A DNA stretch of 64,000 bases from Tomitella biformata AHU 1821 (GTDB lineage Bacteria > Actinomycetota > Actinomycetes > Mycobacteriales > Mycobacteriaceae), in assembly GCF_000524475.1 (NCBI RefSeq), contig NZ_BAVQ01000007.1, positions 62,001 through 126,000 of the forward strand. Reading direction: 5' to 3'. Made by a program: the position numbers and the translations under genes. The notes under the pieces were generated by a model, which saw nothing but the letters and a program-made list of their open reading frames with translations, had not been told where the DNA came from and did no database searches. Positions within the stretch are counted from its first letter, which is position 1, and each line of letters starts with the position of its first letter. Positions 1 to 10,100 of the stretch are shown here, piece after piece.

Positions 1-185
1 TGGCCAACTCGCCAATCGCGGCGCGCCGCAACTGCACCTATTGACCTCACAATGTCACAGCACTGTGGCGCTGACCCTACCTGGGCGGGTGACTTTGACC
101 AGGGGTGGTGATGCAAATGTTACAAATGTATACGCGAGGGGCCTGTGGTGCTGAAGTGACTGCTGAGACTTTTACGGCTGACTGC

Positions 186-247
186 TATCCTTTGCCGGTC
201 AAAGCTGGGGCATCCCGGTAAGTGTGAGCGGGAATGTGCGAGCGGGA
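186..247 (+). promoter_or_regulatory. Candidate pimE promoter and duplicated ribosome-binding site
   Basis: TATCCT at 186-191 fits an actinobacterial -10 element and would give a leader of about 58 nt. Further downstream the octamer GAGCGGGA occurs twice, at 226-233 and 240-247, with a 14-nt period. The second copy contains the GGGAG that sits 7 nt before the pimE ATG. The remainder of 1-255 shows no convincing coding frame. It holds short repeats such as AAATGT twice near 116-128 and a small CACAG/CTGTG palindrome near 57-69, of unknown use. Confidence 0.4.
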
Positions 248-255
248 GTTTACGC

Positions 256-1524
256 ATGATGTCAGAGCGACTGCGTGGAATTTTGCTACGCCATGCAGCA
301 CTGTTCTGGACTCTGCTGGGGATATCGGTGGCTGTGCGAATGGTCCTCGAGCTGGTCTTGCCCAATGGTTTCGACCTGATCGACCTGCATGTCTATGTGG
401 ACGGCTCGGCGTCACTGTCCGGGGGCGGGCTATATAGCTTCGCCTACGACGGCGCCTCGGCCGACTTCCCGCTGCCCTTCACCTATCCGCCGTTCGCCGC
501 CTTCGTCTTCTACCCCCTGCATTGGCTGCCTTTCACCCTCGTCGTGATCGTGTGGCAGCTCCTGACGATCGCGGCGCTGTACGGCGTCGTCCGGCTCTCG
601 CAGCAGCTCCTGTGGGGCACAGCGGCCACCGGGCCGGAGCTGCGTGTCGCCGCGGCACTGTGGACTGGCGTGGCCATGTGGATGGAGCCCGTGCGGGCCA
701 CCCTGGATTTCGGCCAGGTCAACATGTTCCTGGTGTTGGCGCTGATGTGGGCCGTCAAGAGCACACGCTGGTGGGTCTCGGGGCTCCTGGTGGGCCTTAC
801 CGCGGGCATCAAACTGACCCCCGCGATCACCGGAATGTACTTCCTGGCGCGCGGGCAGTGGCGTGTGGTGATCTCCTCGGCGCTGGCCTTCGGCGCGACG
901 GTACTTTTGGGCTGGGCGCTGATCGGGGATCAGGCACGCAGCTACTTCACCGACCTGCTGGGCGACACCGCGCGGGTCGGACCTATCGGCTCGGTGAACA
1001 ATCAGTCGCTGCGCGGTGCGCTGAGCCGGCTCGCAGGCCACGACGTGGGCTCCACCGCTGTCTTCGCCGTCGCAATGCTCGTGGCGGCGGTGTTGTGTGT
1101 GCTTGCGTGGCGGGCGATCGACGCCGAGGACCGGCTGGGCCAGCTTCTCATCGTGCAGTTCTTCGGCCTGCTCGCGTCGCCGATCTCCTGGGAGCACCAC
1201 TGGGTGTGGGTGGTGCCGCTACTGATCTGGCTGGTCCACGGACCACTGTGGTCGAAGCTCGGTACCAAGATCCTGTGCGGGCTGTGGGCCCTGTCGATGT
1301 TCGTGGGCGTCTCGACGGTGCTCTTCCGGGTGCAGCCGGATCCGCTGGAGTTCAGCCGACCGGCCTACCTGGCCTGGCTGGGCACGGTCAATGCCCTGCT
1401 CACGTTGAGCACGCTCGTGTGGGTCGCGCTGACAGGTCGCCGCCGTTCGTCTTTGCCGGCCGGGCCCGAGGCTGTCGCCGCGCCGCGTGGGGGCCAGGCT
1501 AACGCGGAGCCGCAAGCCGGTTGA
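256..1524 (+). CDS. pimE: Polyprenyl-phosphate-mannose-dependent alpha-(1,2)-phosphatidylinositol mannoside mannosyltransferase PimE
   Basis: This is a 422-residue polytopic membrane glycosyltransferase of the GT-C/GT87 type. The family adds the fifth mannose to Ac1PIM4 on the outer face of the membrane, using polyprenyl-phosphomannose. The sequence shows a first helix (about 13-35) followed by a loop with the motif DLHVY at 43-47; an aspartate in this loop is catalytic in PimE, so Asp43 is the likely counterpart. About ten further hydrophobic segments follow, and the C-terminal tail (400-422) is hydrophilic. The start ATG is preceded by GGGAG at a 7-nt spacing; a second ATG follows directly. 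Its 3' end overlaps the convergent phhB gene by 26 bases, the same arrangement as Rv1159/Rv1159A in M. tuberculosis. LpqW, which influences the same PIM branch point, is encoded 7 kb downstream. Confidence 0.85.
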   Translation: MMSERLRGILLRHAALFWTLLGISVAVRMVLELVLPNGFDLIDLHVYVDGSASLSGGGLYSFAYDGASADFPLPFTYPPFAAFVFYPLHWLPFTLVVIVWQLLTIAALYGVVRLSQQLLWGTAATGPELRVAAALWTGVAMWMEPVRATLDFGQVNMFLVLALMWAVKSTRWWVSGLLVGLTAGIKLTPAITGMYFLARGQWRVVISSALAFGATVLLGWALIGDQARSYFTDLLGDTARVGPIGSVNNQSLRGALSRLAGHDVGSTAVFAVAMLVAAVLCVLAWRAIDAEDRLGQLLIVQFFGLLASPISWEHHWVWVVPLLIWLVHGPLWSKLGTKILCGLWALSMFVGVSTVLFRVQPDPLEFSRPAYLAWLGTVNALLTLSTLVWVALTGRRRSSLPAGPEAVAAPRGGQANAEPQAG

Positions 1525-1789
1525 TCTCCCGCGCTAGCAGCACATCGAGCTCGGTGACGCCGCCTGCGGAGTGCGTGGTGCAGTTGTAGGTGACCTTCCG
1601 CCACCGGATATCGATATCTGGATGGTGGTCCAGGTGCTCGGCGGCCTGTGCCACCCGCTGCACCAGCACGATCGCTGCGGGGAACGATGCCGACTCGATG
1701 GTCCGGCGCAGGCCAGACTCGGTCAGCTGCCAGCCGTCGAGATCCATCAGCGCGGTGGTGATGTCCGCGACGCCCATGAGTTCCGACAT
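1499..1789 (-). CDS. phhB: Pterin-4a-carbinolamine dehydratase
   Basis: This small protein of 96 residues dehydrates 4a-hydroxytetrahydropterins in the cytoplasm. The family signature is clear: the motif HLDHHPDID at about 52-60 carries the paired histidines of the active site, followed by the conserved W-x-K-V-T-Y-N block. Length is normal for the family (about 95-110). The start is uncertain: GGAGG lies only one base before this ATG, and an internal ATG four codons later is 13 nt from the same GGAGG. It is convergent with pimE, overlapping its end, and divergent from the thiB-like gene with about 100 bp between them. Whether it serves a pterin-dependent hydroxylase or only scavenges pterins cannot be told; no hydroxylase gene is nearby. 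Confidence 0.85.
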   Translation of the reverse strand: MSELMGVADITTALMDLDGWQLTESGLRRTIESASFPAAIVLVQRVAQAAEHLDHHPDIDIRWRKVTYNCTTHSAGGVTELDVLLAREINRLAAPR

Positions 1790-1892
1790 GCCTCCATGGT
1801 GCCATCGGATCGGCCTTTCGGCACGCATTGCCCAACGGGATAGGGTTTGCAGGGCGCTGCGGCCAGCAGTGGTCCTCGAGAGGAAGACACAC

Positions 1893-2945
1893 ATGTCGAA
1901 GGTGCAGTTGGGTTTCGCGGGAATTGCGATGATGGTCGCGGCGGGCTTGGCGCTCTCGTCCTGCTCGGCGGGCGCGGGGGGCGGAGACGCGAAGGCGGAC
2001 GTCATCCTGGTCACCCATGACTCCTTCGCACTCTCCGACGAGGTGTTGGCGCAGTTCACCGAGCAGACGGGACTCACCGTCGAGGTGCGCGGCAGCGGCG
2101 ACGCCGGAGCACTCACCAGCCAGTTGGCGCTGACGAAGGAAAACCCGTTGGGGGATGTCGCGTTCGGCGTGGACAACGCCTTCGCGTCGCGGGCCATCGA
2201 GGAGGGCGTGTTCGCGGACTACACCTCCCCGGCCGCGGCCGGGGGGTCGGCGGACTACGCCTATCCGGGCTCGTCCGCGCTCACGGCCGTCGACTACGGC
2301 GACGTGTGCCTGAACATCGACACCCGCTACTTCACGGAGCGCCAGCTTGCTGAGCCGGCGACGATCACTGACCTCATCAAGCCCGAGTACAAGGACCTGA
2401 CGGTGGTGGAGAGCCCCGCGACGTCCTCGCCCGGCCTGGCGTTCCTGCTGGCCACGATCGCCGCGGATGGCGACGGCTGGCAGCAGTACTGGAAGGCGCT
2501 GGCGGACAACGGGGTCCAGGTCACCGATGGCTGGACGCAGGCCTACAACGTCGAATTCTCCGGTTCGGCTGGCGCGGGCAGCCGGCCGATTGTCGTGTCC
2601 TACGCGTCGTCGCCGCCGGCGGAGGTGGGCGCCGATGGCTCCGCGCCGCCCACGAAGGCGTTGCCGGACACGTGCTTTCGGCAGATTGAGTATGCGGGGG
2701 TGCTGACCGGCGCGGCCAACCCCGAAGGCGCGCAGAAGCTGATCGACTTCCTGCTGAGCCCCGCGGTCCAGGCGGACCTGCCCGGCCAGATGTATGTGTT
2801 CCCCGTGCAGCGGGACACGCCGTTGCCCGACGCGTTCGCGCGGTACGCGGCCAAGCCGGAGGCACCGCTCACCCTGGCGCCGAGCGTGATCGGCGAACAT
2901 CGCGATGAGTGGATCGCAGAGTGGCGCACTCTCGTCCAAGGCTGA
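1893..2945 (+). CDS. thiB: Thiamine-type ABC transporter substrate-binding lipoprotein
   Basis: This 350-residue protein is a periplasmic-binding-protein type II lipoprotein. A hydrophobic signal (about 8-21) ends in a lipobox L-S-S-C with Cys24 as the lipidation site. Several blocks match the thiamine-binding TbpA/ThiB family: the early T-H-D-S-F stretch, the G-V-D-N-A block, the S-P-A-T-S-S-P-G-L segment and the late S-Y-A-S-S-P segment. The ATG is preceded by GAGAGGAAG at about 8 nt. A TAGGGT hexamer at 1841-1846 is a possible -10. The stop codon overlaps the start of the permease gene (TGATG), so the three transporter genes form one operon. No TPP riboswitch is recognisable in the upstream region. 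Ligand assignment to thiamine or its phosphates is by family similarity only. Confidence 0.75.
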   Translation: MSKVQLGFAGIAMMVAAGLALSSCSAGAGGGDAKADVILVTHDSFALSDEVLAQFTEQTGLTVEVRGSGDAGALTSQLALTKENPLGDVAFGVDNAFASRAIEEGVFADYTSPAAAGGSADYAYPGSSALTAVDYGDVCLNIDTRYFTERQLAEPATITDLIKPEYKDLTVVESPATSSPGLAFLLATIAADGDGWQQYWKALADNGVQVTDGWTQAYNVEFSGSAGAGSRPIVVSYASSPPAEVGADGSAPPTKALPDTCFRQIEYAGVLTGAANPEGAQKLIDFLLSPAVQADLPGQMYVFPVQRDTPLPDAFARYAAKPEAPLTLAPSVIGEHRDEWIAEWRTLVQG

Positions 2946-4591
2946 TGCCCAGGACCAGCCGAATCTCTAGTCCTGCCCGGGCCAGGGGGCCACTGCTGCT
3001 CGGCGCGCTGCCGATTCTGTTCATGCTCGTATTCTTCGCGTGGCCGGTGCTCGCCATCCTGCGGCGCGGACTGCTAGATAAGAGCGGCGCCTTCGACCCG
3101 CTGGGGACCCTGGCCCTGTGGTGGAGCCCCGAGGTGGGCTCGCTGGTCGCTTTCACCCTGGGACAGGCGGCGGCCTCGACGGCGCTGACCCTGGCCGTCG
3201 GCATGCCGATCGCCTGGTTGTTGGCCCGCGTCGAGATCCCCGGGCGCACCCTGCTGCGGGTGGGGGTGACGGTTCCGTTCGTACTGCCGACGGTGGTGGT
3301 GGGGGTGGCGTTCCGCCTGCTCCTGGCCGAGGGCGGCCCGTTCGCCTGGACCGGGCTCGACGGGACCGTGTGGGCGATCCTGCTGGCGCACGCGTTCTTT
3401 AACGTCGCGGTGGTCGCCCGCACCGTCGGCGGCGTCTGGGCGCACCTGGATCCGCGGGCCGAGCAGGCGGCCCGGACCCTGGGGGCCGGCCGGGCCCGCG
3501 CGTTCGCGACGGTGACGCTGCCCGCCCTGGCGCCGGCGATCGCTTCCGCGGCGGCTGTGGTGTTCCTGTTCTGCGCCACCAGCTTTGGCGTGGTCCTGGT
3601 GCTGGGCGGCACCAGGTACCGGACTCTGGAGACCGAGATCTACCTCCAAACTGTGCAGGTGTTCGACCTGCGGATGGCGGCCGCTCTCTCCATCCTGCAG
3701 ATGCTGGCGGTTGCCGCGGCCCTGGCCGTGGGCGCAGTGGCCCGGCGTCGCCGCCAACACTCGATGACGCTCAGCCCGGCTGCGGTGACGGCGGTGCGCC
3801 CCAGTGGTTGGCAGTGGCTGCCGGTGGGCGCCGTGCTCGCGCTGATCGCCGCGCTGCTGCTCACCCCGCCCATGGTGATGGCGCTCAAGTCGGTGCGCGT
3901 CGACGGGCGCTGGACCCTGGCCGCCTATCGGCTGCTGGGCACGACGATCGAGGGGGTGCGACCGGTCGATGCCGCGCTCACCTCGCTGCGCACGGCCAGC
4001 GACGCGGCGGCCATCGCCCTCGTGTTGGGGCTGCTCGCGGCGGTGGCGTTGAGCCGAGCACGGGGGCGGGCGGCGGGCGTCGCAGACGCGTTCATGATGC
4101 TGCCGCTGGGCGTCAGCGCTGTCACCGTCGGCTTCGGACTGCTGATCACGATGGGTTCGCTGCCCGGTGATCTCCGCAGCTCGCCGATGCTGATCGCGTT
4201 CGCGCAGGCGCTGGTCGCGTTTCCGCTGGTGGTGCGGACCCTGCTGCCCGCGTTGCAGGCCATCGACCAGCGGCTGCGTCAGGCGGCCGGGGTGCTGGGC
4301 GCTGCGCCGCTGCGGGTCTGGTGGTCGGTGGACCTGCCGTTGATCGCGCGCTCGCTGGCCGCGTCGGCGGGCTTCGCGTTCGTGGTGGCGCTCGGGGAGT
4401 TCGGGGCCACCTCGTTCCTGGCCCGCCCCAACAACCCCACGCTGCCGGTGTTGATCGGGAAGCTGATCGGCCGCCCGGGCGCGGACAACCTGACCGCGGC
4501 CCTGGCGTGCTCTGTGCTGCTGGCACTGGTCACGGCGGCCGTCGTGGTGATCATTGAGACTGTGCGGTTGGGAGATATCGGTGAGTTCTGA
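2945..4591 (+). CDS. thiP: Thiamine-type ABC transporter permease, two fused membrane domains
   Basis: This 548-residue permease contains two complete ABC-importer membrane halves in tandem, as is usual for ThiP and for iron (FbpB-type) permeases. Each half has its own coupling (EAA) loop: one near 178-204 beginning E-Q-A-A-R-T-L-G-A-G, the other near 440-465 beginning R-Q-A-A-G-V-L-G-A-A. About twelve hydrophobic helices are visible. The ATG overlaps the stop of the binding-protein gene. The ribosome site is a weak AAGG, so translation is probably coupled. The gene end overlaps the start of the ATPase gene by 11 bases. The substrate is inferred from the adjacent ThiB-like protein; ferric-iron permeases share this architecture and are the main alternative. 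Confidence 0.75.
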   Translation: MPRTSRISSPARARGPLLLGALPILFMLVFFAWPVLAILRRGLLDKSGAFDPLGTLALWWSPEVGSLVAFTLGQAAASTALTLAVGMPIAWLLARVEIPGRTLLRVGVTVPFVLPTVVVGVAFRLLLAEGGPFAWTGLDGTVWAILLAHAFFNVAVVARTVGGVWAHLDPRAEQAARTLGAGRARAFATVTLPALAPAIASAAAVVFLFCATSFGVVLVLGGTRYRTLETEIYLQTVQVFDLRMAAALSILQMLAVAAALAVGAVARRRRQHSMTLSPAAVTAVRPSGWQWLPVGAVLALIAALLLTPPMVMALKSVRVDGRWTLAAYRLLGTTIEGVRPVDAALTSLRTASDAAAIALVLGLLAAVALSRARGRAAGVADAFMMLPLGVSAVTVGFGLLITMGSLPGDLRSSPMLIAFAQALVAFPLVVRTLLPALQAIDQRLRQAAGVLGAAPLRVWWSVDLPLIARSLAASAGFAFVVALGEFGATSFLARPNNPTLPVLIGKLIGRPGADNLTAALACSVLLALVTAAVVVIIETVRLGDIGEF

Positions 4592-6128
4592 AAGGACCGT
4601 CGCGGTGGGCGGCGTGTTGACGGTCAAGGCCGCCAGCGTCGATTACGGGCAGACCCGGGCGGTGGACGAGGTGACCCTGGCGGTGGGTGGGCCAGGCAAT
4701 CAGGTGCTGGCGCTGCTGGGCCCCTCGGGCTGTGGCAAGTCCACGCTGCTGCGCGCGGTCGCGGGCCTGGAGCCGCTCGCCGCCGGCCGCGTGCTGTTCG
4801 ACGGCGCGGACTTGGCGCGGGTGCCCACACACCGCCGGGAGTTCGGCCTCGTGTTCCAGGACGGCCAGCTGTTCCCGCACCGGACCGTGGCGGGGAATAT
4901 CGGGTATGGGCTGCCCGGCCCGGGCCTCGCTCGCGGCAGGGCAGCCCGGGCCGCCCGGATGGAGCGGATCGAGGAGCTGCTGGTCCTGGTGGGGCTGGAG
5001 GGCTTCGGGGAGCGGCGGGTGCGGGAGCTCTCCGGCGGGCAGGCTCAGCGTGTCGCGCTGGCCCGGGCCCTGGCCCCGCGGCCCCGGCTGTTGCTACTCG
5101 ATGAGCCGCTGTCGGCCCTGGACCGGGAACTGCGGGATCGGCTCACCGTGGACATCGCCCATGTGCTGCGGGTGACGGGCACTCCGGCGCTGTTGGTGAC
5201 CCATGACCATGGCGAGGCCGCGGCGCTGGCGGATCGGATCGCCGTGATGCAGGACGGGCAGATCGCGCAGACGGCCACGGCGCGCGAGCTGTGGCGGCAC
5301 CCGCGGGACGAGCGCGTGGCCGCCTTCCTGGGCTACCCGGTGGTGCTGCCCGGGCGAGTGCGAGCAGGGCTGGCGGAGTGCGAGCTCGGCACGCTGCCCC
5401 TGGCGCGTCCCGACGGGCCCGTGCGGCTGGGACTACGGCCGGAATCGGTGCTGGCCCACAAGGACCCAGACGGGACGGCCGAGGTGGTGTCGGTGACCGA
5501 GCTGCCCGCCGAGGTCCGGCTGCTGGTGCGGCCTGACTCTGCGCCAGACTCAGGGCGGGCCGGCGTGGCGGCGATCGCGGCCATCGCGGAGGCAGGCGCG
5601 GACCTCGTGGTGGGGGACCGCGTCAGAATCGCGCTCATCTCTGGACAGGTCGCAGTGCTCGAGCCCCGTGAGGTGGCCGCGGCGGCCATCCTCCGGGGCG
5701 GGCGGCTGCTGTTGGCCCAGCGCCGGTACCCGCCGGAGCTGGCCGGGCAATGGGAACTGCCCGGCGGCAAGCTGGAGCCGGGGGAGACGCCGCAGCGCGG
5801 CTTGGCACGGGAACTTCGCGAGGAGCTCGGGGTCCGGGCCGAGGTGGGTTCCCGGGTTGGGGCGGAGGTGCCGCTGCCGGGCGGCATGGTGCTGCGGGCA
5901 TATGAAGCCCAGATCGTGGGCGGCGCCGGTGCGGGGGACCGGGGCGGGGAGCCGACGGCGCGCGAGCACGCGGCGCTGGAGTGGGTCGACGCCCAGGGCC
6001 TGCGCGACGCGATCCTGGTCGCCAACGACCGGGCTTGGGAGCCGCAACTTGTGGCGCTGCTGGAACGGTCGCGGCCCGGCGCTGACTGCGATGGGGGAGA
6101 CCTGCCGCACACAGATGGGGAAAAATAG
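4581..6128 (+). CDS. ABC importer ATPase (ThiQ/PotA-type) fused in frame to a MutT2-like Nudix hydrolase
   Basis: This 515-residue protein joins two enzymes. Residues 1-360 form an ABC ATPase with Walker A G-P-S-G-C-G-K-S-T at 47-55, signature L-S-G-G-Q at 150-154, Walker B ending D-E-P at 174-176 and the switch histidine at 208, then a TOBE-like region. Residues about 365-500 form a Nudix domain with a perfect Nudix box (G-x5-E-x7-R-E-L-x-E-E-x-G-V) at 396-418, preceded by A-Q-R-R-Y-P-P-E-L-A-G-Q-W-E-L-P-G-G, which closely resembles mycobacterial MutT2 (Rv1160, a dCTP-type pyrophosphohydrolase). In M. tuberculosis mutT2 follows pimE-phhB, so this is the expected locus. The GTG start has GGGAG at 6 nt and overlaps the permease stop. 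No stop separates the domains; a GTG at 5673 could be an internal start but has no clear ribosome site. Confidence 0.85.
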   Translation: MSSERTVAVGGVLTVKAASVDYGQTRAVDEVTLAVGGPGNQVLALLGPSGCGKSTLLRAVAGLEPLAAGRVLFDGADLARVPTHRREFGLVFQDGQLFPHRTVAGNIGYGLPGPGLARGRAARAARMERIEELLVLVGLEGFGERRVRELSGGQAQRVALARALAPRPRLLLLDEPLSALDRELRDRLTVDIAHVLRVTGTPALLVTHDHGEAAALADRIAVMQDGQIAQTATARELWRHPRDERVAAFLGYPVVLPGRVRAGLAECELGTLPLARPDGPVRLGLRPESVLAHKDPDGTAEVVSVTELPAEVRLLVRPDSAPDSGRAGVAAIAAIAEAGADLVVGDRVRIALISGQVAVLEPREVAAAAILRGGRLLLAQRRYPPELAGQWELPGGKLEPGETPQRGLARELREELGVRAEVGSRVGAEVPLPGGMVLRAYEAQIVGGAGAGDRGGEPTAREHAALEWVDAQGLRDAILVANDRAWEPQLVALLERSRPGADCDGGDLPHTDGEK

Positions 6129-6319
6129 GCGCGAGCGAGTAGCCTAGTACAGGCTGCGTGTATTTTGCGTGCGAATCTGAACATTCTTAGACGGGTGCTC
6201 CGATCGTGTGAATGCCGCGGCCGCAGCGTTCGGCAACCCGATCGTTGACCACCATGCACGTCCGTCGCCGTCGAACACGGCAGCGCCGGCCGCAGTATCC
6301 AGCCAGGAGTACGCCCCGC

Positions 6320-8221
<1,902 letters not shown>

Positions 8222-8288
8222 CGGCCTGCCTTAGGCGACACACTCGCGGACCCGAGGGGGAGTGCGAGCACCGGACTCGGGAGGGTGA

Positions 8289-10088
8289 GTGGATCGACCG
8301 TTGAGAACTCGTCGGATCGTCGGCGGCCGTGCTGGCCGCCGGCGATCCGCCGTTTTTGCCACCTACGGCGCCGCGTGCGGGCTCGTCGCCGTGCTGCTCG
8401 CGGGCTGTGTCGCGAATCCGCCGTCGGCGGTGGAGAACCCCACTGAGGCCCAGCCGGCGACGCCCGCGCGGACCGCCACCACGGTCACTGTCGCGATGGA
8501 CGGCATCGGCCGGGGATTCAACCCGCATCTGCTGGCCGACCAGTCGCCGACCACTGCCGCAGTGGCGAGCCTCGTGCTGCCGAGCGCATTCCGGTACCAG
8601 CCCGACCCGGCGGATCCGGCGATCGCCACGCTCATGATGGACACGTCGGTGCTCGAGTCCGCGCACGTCGTCTCCGAGTCGCCCTTCGCAGTGGAGTACC
8701 AGCTGCAGAACGCGGCCCAGTGGTCCGACGGCGCGCCCATCGCCGTCGAGGACTTCCGCTACCTGTGGCAGCGCATGATCAGCGAGCCCGGCGTTGTCGA
8801 CCCGGCGGGGTACGCGTTGATCTCCGATGTGGCCGCCTCCGGCGAGGGCGGCAAGACAGTCAAGGTCACCTTCGACGCGCCGTACCCCGCGTGGGAGGAG
8901 TTGTTCACGAACCTGGTGCCCGCACACCTGGTGAAGGACTCCCTGGGCGGTTTCGCCAACGCGCTCAAGGACAAGATCGCGGTCTCTGGCGGCCAGTTCA
9001 AGGTCACCACCGTCGATCGCGGCCGCAACGAGATTGTGCTGGACCGCAACGACCGGTTCTGGGGCGATGTGGCGACGCCGGACCGCCTCGTGTTCCGGCG
9101 CGGTGGGGGATCCGGCCCCGTGACGAGCTCGCTGCGGGTGGGCGACACCCAGCTGACGGCGATGCGCGGCGGCGGCGCGCTGCTCGCGCAGCTGTCCACC
9201 ATCCCCGGCGTGCAGGTGGCCCGTGAGCTGCAGCCGCGAGTGCTGGCGTTGACCCTGAACTCCCGCGACCCGCAACTCGCCGACCCTCGGGTTCGAGAGG
9301 GCCTGCTGGGGCTGCTGGACCCGGAACTGCTCGCGGTGATCGGCGCACACAGCGAGTCGGCCGTCATCGCGGTGCGTGCCCAGCTGCTGGCCCCGTCCGA
9401 TCCCGATTACGCGGAGACCGCGCCCGCCCGGATCGGCGGCGCCGCGGCGCTGGCCCTGCTGACCGACGCCGGATATCAGATGGGCGCCGGCGAGACGGGG
9501 AAGCAGTTGTCCCTCGTCATCGCCGCACCCGCCGGCGATGACAGCGGCACCTCGGTCGCCAACGCCGTCGCGGATACCTGGCGCGCGGCCGGCGTGGATG
9601 TGACGGTCTCCGGCAGCACCGACTCCGACCAAATTTACGGCGCAGGCCTCCTCGACGGCTCGATCAGCGCAATCGTGGGCTGGCAGAGCGTGGGCGGAGA
9701 TATCGCGACGGGGGCCGCGTCGCGGTTCGGCTGCGAGCGCCCCCCGGAGTCCGGCACCGTGCCCACTGAGACCGCAACGCCGAGCCCGACCAGTACTGAG
9801 GGCGAGACTGCCAGCGCACCCGATGAGCGGCCCCCCAGCAACCTGGGCGGAGTCTGCGATCCTGCCGCGCAGGAGCTGCTCGACGGCGCGCTCTCCGGCG
9901 ACCCGCAGGGCACGGCACTGGCCCGCGAGTTGGAGCCCCGGCTCTGGGGCCTGCACAGCACCCTGCCGATCCTGCAGGATAGCGCGGTCGTCGCGATCGG
10001 GGACACCGTCACCGGGGCGGTGGCGCGACAGCCGATCGTCGCGGGGCTGTTCGTCAATGTCGGCGGCTGGGCCCGCCAGCCCGAGTAA
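8289..10088 (+). CDS. lpqW: Lipoprotein LpqW, peptide-binding-protein-like regulator of PIM/lipomannan synthesis
   Basis: This 599-residue protein has an arginine-rich N terminus, a hydrophobic signal and the lipobox L-A-G-C with Cys40. The remainder follows the family-5 solute-binding fold (oligopeptide/nickel binding type). In mycobacteria the orthologue Rv1166 does not import peptides; it diverts PIM4 towards lipomannan/LAM, and loss of LpqW is suppressed by changes in PimE. Finding it between typA and mshB is the same order as in M. tuberculosis. The GTG start is preceded by GGGAGG about 4-6 nt upstream. A serine/threonine/proline/glutamate-rich insertion near 493-520 looks disordered. 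mshB follows after 12 bp, so the two are likely co-transcribed. Confidence 0.82.
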   Translation: MDRPLRTRRIVGGRAGRRRSAVFATYGAACGLVAVLLAGCVANPPSAVENPTEAQPATPARTATTVTVAMDGIGRGFNPHLLADQSPTTAAVASLVLPSAFRYQPDPADPAIATLMMDTSVLESAHVVSESPFAVEYQLQNAAQWSDGAPIAVEDFRYLWQRMISEPGVVDPAGYALISDVAASGEGGKTVKVTFDAPYPAWEELFTNLVPAHLVKDSLGGFANALKDKIAVSGGQFKVTTVDRGRNEIVLDRNDRFWGDVATPDRLVFRRGGGSGPVTSSLRVGDTQLTAMRGGGALLAQLSTIPGVQVARELQPRVLALTLNSRDPQLADPRVREGLLGLLDPELLAVIGAHSESAVIAVRAQLLAPSDPDYAETAPARIGGAAALALLTDAGYQMGAGETGKQLSLVIAAPAGDDSGTSVANAVADTWRAAGVDVTVSGSTDSDQIYGAGLLDGSISAIVGWQSVGGDIATGAASRFGCERPPESGTVPTETATPSPTSTEGETASAPDERPPSNLGGVCDPAAQELLDGALSGDPQGTALARELEPRLWGLHSTLPILQDSAVVAIGDTVTGAVARQPIVAGLFVNVGGWARQPE

Positions 10089-10100
10089 CAGGAGACACGG

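Noticed and set aside
1790-1892. Possible TPP riboswitch before thiB
   Set aside because: I could not find the conserved CUGAGA and GAUAAUGCCAG-type core sequences in this gap.
5673-6128. A separate mutT2 gene starting at the GTG at 5673
   Set aside because: No convincing ribosome site precedes it and the frame is continuous with the ATPase. It is kept only as an alternative within the fusion entry.
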